DNA from: Streptomyces sp. NBC_01591
Lineage (GTDB): Bacteria > Actinomycetota > Actinomycetes > Streptomycetales > Streptomycetaceae
Assembly (NCBI RefSeq): GCF_035918155.1
Contig: NZ_CP109327.1
Span: 6,572,001 to 6,636,000 of the forward strand
Direction of reading: 5' to 3'
Length of the DNA: 64,000 nt
Of the stretch, positions 41,880 to 49,268 are shown piece by piece (within the stretch, counting starts at the first letter, position 1; each line of letters begins with the position of its first letter). Both the position numbers and the translations under genes were made by a program. The notes under the pieces are model-generated. The model made no database searches. It worked only from the letters and a program-made list of their open reading frames with translations, and was not told the DNA's origin.

Positions 41880-42644
41880 ATGCCGCCCTACGACCCGTCG
41901 ACCTTCCCGCCCTTCGCTGTCACCGTCGACCTGGTTGTGCTCACGGTGCGCCGCCACGCGCTCTGCGCGCTGGTGGTACGCCGTGGTGAGCCACCATTCC
42001 AGGGGCGATGGGCGCTGCCCGGCGGGTTCGTCAAGGCCGATGAGGATCTCGGAGCCGCAGCAGCGCGCGAGCTCGTCGAGGAGACCGGCCTGTGCGCCCA
42101 GGATCCGGCAGCCCCGGCGATCGGGAACGGCGCCCACCTCGAACAGCTCGCTACCTACGGTGACCCCGGTCGCGACCCGCGGATGCGAGTCGTCAGCGTC
42201 GCCCATCTCGCCCTGGCCCCCGATCTGCCGGCCCCACGGGCAGGTGGCGATGCGAACAGCGCGCGATGGGCGACTGTCGAGGATCTGCTCGGGGCGGAGG
42301 GGGGCTTCGGCCAGGAGGGCGAAAACCAGGCTCCGCTGGCCTTCGACCATGCGCAGATCCTTGCCGACGGAGTCGAACGCGCCCGCTCCAAGATCGAATA
42401 CTCCTCCCTGGCCACCGCCTTCTGCCCTCCGGCGTTTACGGTCGGCGAGCTCCGGCGGGTGTACGAGGCGGTGTGGGGAGTTGTTCTCGACCCGCGGAAC
42501 TTCCATCGCAAGGTCACCGGCACCCCCGGCTTCCTGGTGCCCACCGGCGGGACGACCACTCGCCAGGGCGGACGCCCGGCCCAGCTCTTCCGGGCCGGTG
42601 CGGCCACGGTGCTCAACCCCCCGATGCTGAGGCCGGAAGTCTGA
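41880..42644 (+). CDS. NrtR-like NUDIX-domain transcriptional regulator
   Basis: A 254-residue protein. The N-terminal NUDIX domain has GGFVKADEDLGAAAARELVEETGL, close to the full NUDIX box. The C-terminal winged helix carries SLATAFCPPAFTVGELRRVYEAVWG followed by LDPRNFHRKV, the words that mark NrtR-type regulators, which sense ADP-ribose or related NAD metabolites. Because the NUDIX box (GX5EX7REUXEEXGU) appears almost complete, residual hydrolase activity is possible. The ATG at 41880 has no clear ribosome binding site, so a leaderless or different start is possible. No NAD biosynthesis gene is adjacent, so its targets lie elsewhere or are unusual. Confidence 0.83.
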   Translation: MPPYDPSTFPPFAVTVDLVVLTVRRHALCALVVRRGEPPFQGRWALPGGFVKADEDLGAAAARELVEETGLCAQDPAAPAIGNGAHLEQLATYGDPGRDPRMRVVSVAHLALAPDLPAPRAGGDANSARWATVEDLLGAEGGFGQEGENQAPLAFDHAQILADGVERARSKIEYSSLATAFCPPAFTVGELRRVYEAVWGVVLDPRNFHRKVTGTPGFLVPTGGTTTRQGGRPAQLFRAGAATVLNPPMLRPEV

Positions 42645-42756
42645 CCTCGCGGAACGCCCACAGGACTGGTGCTGCACGAAAAGTCGGATATGTCGCGTTA
42701 TCTTTCTGCGGTACCCGCCCTGCCGCCGAGCGGTCTCACCTTCCGCGAGAGAAGCG

Positions 42757-44652
42757 ATGCTCCAGGCCATCGGACTCACCAGTGCCCCCCGCCGCGGTCT
42801 TCGGGCCGCAGTGAACGATCTCACCTTCGAAACCCGGCCCGGCCACGTCACCGCGCTTCTGGGCGCCCCTGGCTCGGGCAAGACCGCAGCCCTCCGCCTC
42901 ATGCTCGAGCTCGACCCGGGGCGGGGGGTCACCTACTTCCGGGGCAGGCCGATGCACCGGATCCCGCACCCCGCGCGTGAGGTGGGCGTGCTGCTCGGGG
43001 ACGTACCGGGTCACCCTGTCCGTACCGCCCGCGGCCAGCTCCGGATGCTCTGCGCCGCCGCGGGTGTACCTGCGACGCGAGCGGATGAACTGCTTGAGCT
43101 CGTAGGTCTCGCCGGGCTCGGGGGCCAGCGCATCGGCACACTCTCGCTCGGCATGGATCGACGGCTCGCCCTCGCCTCCGCGCTGCTCGGTGATCCGCAC
43201 ACGCTCGTCCTCGATGATCCGGCAGAAGGCCTCGCTCCGCGCGAGGGCTGCTGGCTGCACGGGCTGTTGCAGGCCCATGCGGCCCGGGGCGGGACCGTTC
43301 TGTACACCACGGCGGACCCCAAGGAGGCCGCGCGGGCCGCCGATCATGTGGTCACCATCGACGGCGGCCGCCTGGTCGCCGACCAGGATGTCGGCGACTT
43401 CTCCCGGACTCGTCTGCGCCCCCGGGTCGCGGTCCGGACCCCGCACGCGGCTCGCCTCGCGGCAGTGGTCAGCCGCGAGGCCCGAGCGGCCCGGCGCTCG
43501 GTCGAGGTGGTCACCGAAGCCGGCGGCCGCCTCGCCGTGTACGGCTCCACCTGTGCGGAAATCGGTGACACGGCGTTCCGGCACGGGCTTCCGGTGCATC
43601 AACTGGCCGACGAGGTCGGAGATGCCGGCCCCACGGCGCCCAGGGGTGGCATGAGCCCCGCGGAGCCCGCAGGTGCCACTGATCCAGCAGGCTCCACGGG
43701 ACCCGAAGGTCCCGTAGATCGCACAGACTCCGTGGATCCCGCGGATCTCGCAGCGCCCGGCAGCGGCGAAGGGCCAGGCGATCCGCGACCGGTCGTGCAG
43801 GCGTCGGGCACGGAACCGGCACTTCCCATCCGGCGCCGCCCGGCCCGCGGTCCGCTTCATCCGCTGCGCTACGAGTTGCGCCGTCTGCTCGGCGTCAGAA
43901 CAACGACCTTGATCATGGCCGCTGTTCTGGTCGTCTCCGTGGGGTTCTCCGTGCTCCTCGCCCGTACCGGCCATGCGTCGTTGCCGAAGGTACTGGCGGC
44001 CTGGCCGTCGTTGCTGCCTCTGCCGCCCGCGGCGGTCGGGGCCGGACTGCTCGGCGCCCTCTCGTTCGGTGACGAATTCCGCTACCCGGCGCTCGCTTCG
44101 GGCCGCGGCACCGTGCCCCGCCGCCTGGGGCTGCTTCTGGCCAAGCTGGTGGTGTCCGCGGGCGTCGCCGTGGTGCTTGCTCTGGCCGTCGTACTGGTCT
44201 CCGCCGAAACCCTTCGCCTCGTGTACGGCCACGATTGGATCCATGTCCCGCCGAATTCGATTTCGCTGGGCGTGAGTTGGGTGGCGCTGACCGTGGGCTG
44301 CGCCTGGGCGGGCCTCCTGGCTGCTGGAGTCTTCAGGGTGGCGACGGCGGGTGTCGCCGCGGTACTCGCCGTTCCTGTGCTTGTTGTGCCGCTTGTCCAG
44401 AAGGTGCTGACGGTGCCGGGATCCCGTCCGGTCACCGGGCTTCCTGGCAGGTTCCGCGAGCTGATGTGGCCGCGCTGGCCGCACGAGACGGACCGATGGG
44501 TGGCCGTCGCCATGGGCGTCGTGGCGCATCCGGTGGGGGCCGCGCTGGCGTTGTCGCTGTCGGTCCTGGTCTTCGCCTATCTGCTCACCAGCCTTCACGG
44601 CAGGGCCCGTTGGCGGTCCCAGAGTGCCGCCGGATCGGGCCAGGCCTCATAA
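42757..44652 (+). CDS. ABC transporter, ATPase fused to a membrane domain
   Basis: A 631-residue protein. Residues 1-215 form an ABC ATPase with Walker A GAPGSGKT and Walker B TLVLDDPAEGL, but the signature reads LSLGMDRRLALA instead of LSGGQ. A hydrophilic linker rich in Gly, Pro, Asp and Ser occupies about 290-365. Residues 370-625 hold about six transmembrane segments. This looks like an ABC-2-type exporter with ATPase and permease in one chain, in the order ATPase then membrane. Substrate is unknown. It lies just before whiH, 124 bases from its start, and ATG 42757 has GAGAG upstream. Confidence 0.8.
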   Translation: MLQAIGLTSAPRRGLRAAVNDLTFETRPGHVTALLGAPGSGKTAALRLMLELDPGRGVTYFRGRPMHRIPHPAREVGVLLGDVPGHPVRTARGQLRMLCAAAGVPATRADELLELVGLAGLGGQRIGTLSLGMDRRLALASALLGDPHTLVLDDPAEGLAPREGCWLHGLLQAHAARGGTVLYTTADPKEAARAADHVVTIDGGRLVADQDVGDFSRTRLRPRVAVRTPHAARLAAVVSREARAARRSVEVVTEAGGRLAVYGSTCAEIGDTAFRHGLPVHQLADEVGDAGPTAPRGGMSPAEPAGATDPAGSTGPEGPVDRTDSVDPADLAAPGSGEGPGDPRPVVQASGTEPALPIRRRPARGPLHPLRYELRRLLGVRTTTLIMAAVLVVSVGFSVLLARTGHASLPKVLAAWPSLLPLPPAAVGAGLLGALSFGDEFRYPALASGRGTVPRRLGLLLAKLVVSAGVAVVLALAVVLVSAETLRLVYGHDWIHVPPNSISLGVSWVALTVGCAWAGLLAAGVFRVATAGVAAVLAVPVLVVPLVQKVLTVPGSRPVTGLPGRFRELMWPRWPHETDRWVAVAMGVVAHPVGAALALSLSVLVFAYLLTSLHGRARWRSQSAAGSGQAS

Positions 44653-44741
44653 CCTCCTGAAAAATGCCCCATTTATACCAGTAAAGCGTCAATTGGCGGG
44701 CTGGCGCCGATCACCCTTTCGTGTGCTTTTCACCAAAGACC

Positions 44742-44769
44742 TCAAGAGGCGGGTGAGCTGCGCCGACAA
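44742..44769 (+). promoter_or_regulatory. Candidate sigma-WhiG promoter of whiH
   Basis: TCAA at 44742-44745 and GCCGACAA at 44762-44769, 16 bases apart, match the flagellar/WhiG-type pattern TAAA-N15/16-GCCGATAA with one mismatch in each element. Transcription would start near 44776, at the GTG itself. A second GCCGATCA at 44706 has TAAA 20 bases upstream, which is too far. Confidence 0.5.
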
Positions 44770-44776
44770 AGGATGC

Positions 44777-45664
44777 GTGAGTACCCTTGCGCACACCATG
44801 ATGACCGCCGCCCGCTCCGCCGATTCCGGCCTCGCCGGCCCGGGTGAACTCGATCGCTACCCGTATGCGGAGGCGCCGGCCGGCGAGCGTGCCGCTCTTC
44901 GTTCCTGGGACGGTCCCGACGCCGACCTCGGCCGGGTGAGCCGCCGGGGCTCGGCCAGTCGGGGTCGCGGCCTCCATGGCCAACTCGTTCAACAGCTGGG
45001 TCAGATGATCGTCTCCGGCGACCTGGGCGCCGACCGCCCTCTCGTGCCGGAGGAGATCGGTCAGCGTTTCGAGGTCTCCCGCACCGTCGTACGCGAATCG
45101 CTGCGTGTCCTTGAGGCCAAGGGCCTGGTCAGCGCCCGGCCCAATGTGGGTACCCGGGTCCGCCCCGTCAGCGATTGGAACCTGCTGGATCCCGACATCA
45201 TCGAATGGCGCGCCTTCGGTCCTCAGCGTGAGGACCAGCGTCGCGAGCTCGGGGAGCTCCGGTGGATGATCGAGCCCCTTGCCGCGCGTCTCGCCGCAGG
45301 CCACGGCCGTGAGGACATTCAGCAGCGCCTCGGCGACATGGTCGAGATCATGGGGCACGCGGTCGGGCAGGGCGACACGATCACCTGCTCCCGGGCCGAT
45401 GCGGAGTTCCACTCCCTGCTCATCCAGGCGGCGGGCAATCGCATGCTGGAGCACCTCTCCGGCATCGTTGCCGCGGCACTGCAGGTCTCGGGCGGTCCGG
45501 TCACGGGCTGTGACCGCCCCACCGAGGCGTCCCTCGGTCACCACGCCCGGATCGTCGATGCCCTCGCATCCGGCGACTCGGCGGGTGCCGAAGCGGCCAT
45601 GCGTCAACTGCTCGTCGTCCACCCCGAGGTGGAGCGTGTGGTGCCCGCGCCCCGCGAGCACTGA
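44777..45664 (+). CDS. whiH: Sporulation regulator WhiH (GntR/FadR family)
   Basis: A 295-residue regulator. After a 65-residue tail, a GntR winged helix runs from GLHGQLVQQLGQMIVSGDL to RVLEAKGLVSARPNVGTRV, including VPEEIGQRFEVSRTVVRESL. The C-terminal FCD-type helical domain has EFHSLLIQAAGNRMLEHL, with metal-ligand Asp and His positions. In S. coelicolor the GntR-family gene beside hrdB is whiH, needed for sporulation septation and controlled by sigma-WhiG; the assignment rests on family and position. GTG 44777 has AAAGGA only three bases upstream; ATG 44798 is the alternative. Confidence 0.88.
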   Translation: MSTLAHTMMTAARSADSGLAGPGELDRYPYAEAPAGERAALRSWDGPDADLGRVSRRGSASRGRGLHGQLVQQLGQMIVSGDLGADRPLVPEEIGQRFEVSRTVVRESLRVLEAKGLVSARPNVGTRVRPVSDWNLLDPDIIEWRAFGPQREDQRRELGELRWMIEPLAARLAAGHGREDIQQRLGDMVEIMGHAVGQGDTITCSRADAEFHSLLIQAAGNRMLEHLSGIVAAALQVSGGPVTGCDRPTEASLGHHARIVDALASGDSAGAEAAMRQLLVVHPEVERVVPAPREH

Positions 45665-45988
45665 GCACAACACGGCCAGGGTGTGTGAACCGTGTGTCGC
45701 CGGGCCGCTACGGTCCGGCGGCGCAGTTGCGGGTGGTTTGCGCCCTTGGTCATGTTCGTCGCAAATGAGGTGTGACTCGGGCCACGCGGATTGGGCGTAA
45801 CACTCCTCGAAACAGTGCGATGACTTAAGAGGTGACCGCCGCGGAAGGAATACAGCAGCCATTCAGTGCGCTGTGCAGTTCTGAGGCCAAACCCGCGCCG
45901 CCGGTACATTCCCAGCCCGGCGGTCGTCGGCTCCAGTCCTTTCCAGGACCGGGCCGGAAGCCGTTTCCATCGTTCCGAGAGGTTGTTC
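45665..45988 (+). other. hrdB leader and promoter region
   Basis: This 324-base gap between whiH and hrdB holds no supported gene. It must carry the hrdB promoter or promoters. GAGAGG at 45977-45982 is the ribosome binding site. No clean -35/-10 pair was identified by eye. Confidence 0.55.
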
Positions 45989-47536
45989 GTGTCGGCCAGC
46001 ACATCCCGTACGCTCCCGCCGGAGATCGCCGAGTCCGAGTCTGTGATGGCGCTCATCGAGCGGGGAAAGGCTGATGGGCAGATCGCCGGCGATGACGTGC
46101 GTCGGGCCTTCGAGGCTGACCAGATTCCGCCAACCCAGTGGAAGAATGTTCTGCGCAGCCTCAACCAGATCCTCGAGGAAGAGGGTGTGACGCTGATGGT
46201 CAGTGCCGCGGAGCCGTCCAAGCGTGCCCGCAAGAGCGTCGCAGCAAAGAGCCCGGTCAAGCGCACCGCCACCAAGACTGTCGCGGCCAAGACAACCGTG
46301 ACCAGGACGGTCGCGGCCTCTGCCGCCCCGTCGGCAGAGACCGTGGACGTGGTGGCTGACGACGCTGCCGCGGCCGGCCCTGCGAAGAAGGCAGCAGCCA
46401 AGAAGACGGCTGCCAAGAAGACCGCCGTGAAGAAGACGGTGGCCAAGAAGACAGCAACGAAGAAGTCCGGAAAGCAGGACGACGAGCTCCTCGACGGCGA
46501 CGAGGCGGTCGAGGAAGTAAAGGCCGGCAAGGGCGAGGAAGAGGAGGGCGAGGGCGAGAACAAGGGCTTCGTCCTCTCCGACGACGACGAGGACGACGCA
46601 CCTGCGCAGCAGGTCGCCGTCGCCGGCGCCACCGCCGACCCGGTCAAGGACTACCTGAAGCAGATCGGCAAGGTTCCCCTCCTCAACGCCGAGCAGGAGG
46701 TCGAGCTCGCCAAGCGCATCGAGGCCGGTCTGTTCGCCGAGGACAAGCTGGCGAACTCAGACAAGCTCGCTCCGAAGCTCAAGCGCGAGCTGGAGATCAT
46801 TGCCGAGGACGGCCGCCGCGCCAAGAACCATCTGCTGGAGGCCAACCTCCGTCTCGTGGTATCCCTGGCCAAGCGCTACACCGGCCGCGGTATGCTCTTC
46901 CTGGACCTCATCCAGGAAGGCAACCTCGGTCTGATCCGCGCGGTCGAGAAGTTCGACTACACCAAGGGCTACAAGTTCTCCACGTACGCCACCTGGTGGA
47001 TCCGTCAGGCGATCACCCGCGCCATGGCCGACCAGGCCCGCACCATCCGTATCCCGGTGCACATGGTCGAGGTCATCAACAAGCTCGCCCGTGTCCAGCG
47101 CCAGATGCTCCAGGACCTGGGCCGCGAGCCCACGCCGGAGGAGCTGGCCAAGGAACTCGACATGACCCCCGAGAAGGTCATCGAGGTCCAGAAGTACGGC
47201 CGTGAGCCGATCTCCCTCCACACTCCGCTGGGTGAGGACGGGGACAGCGAGTTCGGTGACCTGATCGAGGACTCCGAGGCGGTCGTCCCGGCCGACGCGG
47301 TCAGCTTCACGCTCCTCCAGGAGCAGCTGCACTCGGTGCTCGACACGCTCTCCGAGCGTGAGGCCGGTGTGGTCTCGATGCGCTTCGGCCTCACCGATGG
47401 TCAGCCGAAGACCCTGGACGAGATCGGCAAGGTCTACGGCGTGACGCGTGAGCGCATCCGTCAGATCGAGTCGAAGACCATGTCGAAGCTGCGCCACCCG
47501 TCGCGTTCGCAGGTGCTGCGCGACTACCTCGACTAG
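45989..47536 (+). CDS. hrdB: Principal RNA polymerase sigma factor HrdB
   Basis: A 515-residue group 1 sigma-70 factor. Region 1.1 at the start is followed by a Lys/Ala-rich stretch ([14 protein letters not shown] and similar) and an acidic stretch ([14 protein letters not shown]). Conserved regions follow: 1.2 [16 protein letters not shown], 2 with [34 protein letters not shown] and [13 protein letters not shown], then 3 and 4.2 ending [21 protein letters not shown]. It directs transcription of housekeeping genes. GTG 45989 has GAGAGG six bases upstream and gives the expected length. A strong terminator follows. Confidence 0.97.
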   Translation: MSASTSRTLPPEIAESESVMALIERGKADGQIAGDDVRRAFEADQIPPTQWKNVLRSLNQILEEEGVTLMVSAAEPSKRARKSVAAKSPVKRTATKTVAAKTTVTRTVAASAAPSAETVDVVADDAAAAGPAKKAAAKKTAAKKTAVKKTVAKKTATKKSGKQDDELLDGDEAVEEVKAGKGEEEEGEGENKGFVLSDDDEDDAPAQQVAVAGATADPVKDYLKQIGKVPLLNAEQEVELAKRIEAGLFAEDKLANSDKLAPKLKRELEIIAEDGRRAKNHLLEANLRLVVSLAKRYTGRGMLFLDLIQEGNLGLIRAVEKFDYTKGYKFSTYATWWIRQAITRAMADQARTIRIPVHMVEVINKLARVQRQMLQDLGREPTPEELAKELDMTPEKVIEVQKYGREPISLHTPLGEDGDSEFGDLIEDSEAVVPADAVSFTLLQEQLHSVLDTLSEREAGVVSMRFGLTDGQPKTLDEIGKVYGVTRERIRQIESKTMSKLRHPSRSQVLRDYLD

Positions 47537-47554
47537 GTCGCAGGAGTACGCGGA

Positions 47555-47593
47555 CCGAGGGCCCGGATCCCCATGGGGGAGCCGGGCCCTCGG
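47555..47593 (+). terminator. Terminator after hrdB
   Basis: Perfect 12-bp arms (47555-47566 and 47582-47593) enclose a smaller GGGG/CCCC hairpin, 18 bases past the hrdB stop. Confidence 0.85.
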
Positions 47594-47669
47594 CCTATCA
47601 ACGCGTGCGGTCGGCGGCGGGCGGTATGACTCTGGGTGGGAATGGTTCACCACAGAGTCAGGAGCACGC

Positions 47670-48500
47670 ATGTCCCGTACCGTCTTCCGTACCTTGACCG
47701 GGGCGTTCGCCCTGGTTGCCGCCACAGCCCTGATACCGCTCGGATTTCCCGCCCGGGCGGCCGAGGACGGCATCGTCATCGGCGGTCAGCCCGCACACGT
47801 CAAGGACAGCCCCTGGGTTGTGGCACTGTCCAGCCGCGACCGGTTCGGAGATGCGCGCGCCGGCCAGTTCTGCGGCGGTGTCGTGGTGGCGCCGAAGAAG
47901 GTGATGACCGCTGCGCACTGCCTGAGTCGCCAGGCGCTCGGCGTTGATGTCGGCAGCGTGCGCGATCTGCGGATCATCGCGGGCCGCGACGCCCTGCGCG
48001 GGACGGGAGGCCAGGAGATACCCGTACGGGAGACGTGGACCAATCCGGGGTTCAGCCCCACCACGAACGCGGGGGACCTGGCTGTGCTCACACTCGCCGA
48101 CGCGCTCCCCGAGAAGAACGTGATCCCGATGGCCGAATCCGGCGATGCGGCGTACGCACCGGGCACCGAGGCAGTCGTCTACGGATGGGGTGACACAACG
48201 GGCAACAGCGACTACGCGTCGTCGCTGCGGTCCGCGAAAGTGAGCGTTCTGCCCGACGCCGCGTGCGCGCAGGCCTACCCGGGCGGCAGGAACGGCACGT
48301 ACGACGCCTCAGCGATGCTCTGCGCGGGCGAACTGCTGGGCGGGTACGACGCATGCCAGGGCGACAGTGGAGGGCCGCTGGTGGCCCGTGGGCGGCTCAT
48401 CGGACTCGTGTCCTGGGGGAACGGCTGTGCCCGGGCGGGGAACCCTGGCGTGTACACACGGATCTCCGCCGCGATCGGCTGGATGCCGGAAGGCAGCTGA
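47670..48500 (+). CDS. Secreted trypsin-like serine protease (S1 family)
   Basis: A 276-residue secreted protease. The signal peptide ends near ARA-A at about residue 30; the mature chain starts with a short propeptide before IVIGGQPAHVKDSPWVV, close to the IVGG trypsin activation site. The triad is His in MTAAHC, Asp in NAGDLAVL and Ser in QGDSGGP. Asp in GYDACQGDSGG, six residues before the Ser, predicts cleavage after Lys/Arg. Paired cysteines (FCGG/AAHC, ACAQ/MLCAG, DACQ/GCAR) fit the S1 fold. ATG 47670 has CAGGAG in front. Confidence 0.92.
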   Translation: MSRTVFRTLTGAFALVAATALIPLGFPARAAEDGIVIGGQPAHVKDSPWVVALSSRDRFGDARAGQFCGGVVVAPKKVMTAAHCLSRQALGVDVGSVRDLRIIAGRDALRGTGGQEIPVRETWTNPGFSPTTNAGDLAVLTLADALPEKNVIPMAESGDAAYAPGTEAVVYGWGDTTGNSDYASSLRSAKVSVLPDAACAQAYPGGRNGTYDASAMLCAGELLGGYDACQGDSGGPLVARGRLIGLVSWGNGCARAGNPGVYTRISAAIGWMPEGS

Positions 48501-48522
48501 ACGGCATCACCGCGTACGAGAA

Positions 48523-48553
48523 CGGGCGGCTCCCCCCTTCGGGGAGCCGCCCG
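48523..48553. terminator. Terminator after the trypsin-like gene
   Basis: Perfect 13-bp arms (48523-48535, 48541-48553) with a CCTTC loop, between convergent genes. Confidence 0.8.
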
Positions 48554-48599
48554 TCGGCAGGTCCGGGACCTGGCCCTTGCTCGTCGTGGATGCGAGGTG

Positions 48600-48833
48600 T
48601 CAGTGTTGTTCCTCTTCGGCGGCTTGGGCCTGCACAGCCGTGAGCCGGTCCGTCTCATCCTGTATTTCCGCGGCGATCTTCTTGAGTTCCGGCTCGAACT
48701 TGCGACCGTGGTGGGCGCAGAAGAGCAGTTCACCGCCGCTGATCAGGACGACGCGCAGATATGCCTGGGCGCCGCAACGGTCACAGCGGTCTGCTGCGGT
48801 CAGCGGGCTCGCGGGGGTCAGAACAGTAGTCAC
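48600..48833 (-). CDS. Small zinc-ribbon-like protein (DUF7455 type)
   Basis: A 77-residue protein of a small actinobacterial family. CDRCGAQAYLRVVL and LLFCAHHGRKFEPEL supply Cys and His ligands for one zinc, and a C-terminal amphipathic helix (IAAEIQDETDRLTAVQ) follows. Function is unknown. GTG 48833 follows GAAGAGG by five bases. Position between hrdB and parE is, to my knowledge, conserved in streptomycetes. It is convergent with the trypsin-like gene. Confidence 0.8.
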   Translation of the reverse strand: MTTVLTPASPLTAADRCDRCGAQAYLRVVLISGGELLFCAHHGRKFEPELKKIAAEIQDETDRLTAVQAQAAEEEQH

Positions 48834-49268
48834 GTCGCCTCTTCTCTAGCTCGACGAGCTGTCGTACCAGGGTCAACATCCAACCAGGCCGAAAACGTTC
48901 CCGCTCGTGGCTTTTCTTCGAAACTTCTTCTCGAGATGGCTGTCTGTTGCCGGTTGGCGGCGAATGTGCCGTATTGCGTAGCGCTACGGTTTCGCGTTGC
49001 TTGTCTTGGTGGGATCCTCCCGGCTGGCTTGCCGGTTTGTTCATGAGGACGTGCCCGGAGCCTAAATGGTTCATGCCTGGAAGGGAACGTGATGTTCGCG
49101 TCACTCCTACGAGGGATCGAACGTGTATGCGAGGCTGGACTAGTGTGAGGGTTGTCGAAGGGTGGCGTTACAACCGCTCTACCAGGCCTCGGTACCCTCT
49201 CAGCGGCGACCGAAGCCGAGCCCGTTATCCACTGGGCCCCAAATGAAATTCAGCGAGGAGCGAACCGC
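48834..49268. other. Divergent region upstream of parE
   Basis: These 435 bases hold no supported gene. They contain two imperfect LexA-like sequences: GAAC-N5-GTTC at 49085-49097, and TCGAACGTGTATGCGA at 49117-49132, whose first ten bases equal the lexA-promoter box. GAGGAG at 49255-49260 is the parE ribosome binding site. Confidence 0.45.

Noticed and set aside
44682..44713. TAAA-N20-GCCGATCA as the whiH promoter
   Set aside because: Spacing of 20 bases exceeds the 15-16 accepted by WhiG/FliA-type sigma factors; the TCAA-N16-GCCGACAA pair is better spaced.
45847..45880. Sigma-R-type promoter before hrdB
   Set aside because: GGAAT at 45847 has its nearest GTT 26 bases away, not the 16-18 required, so no such promoter can be claimed.
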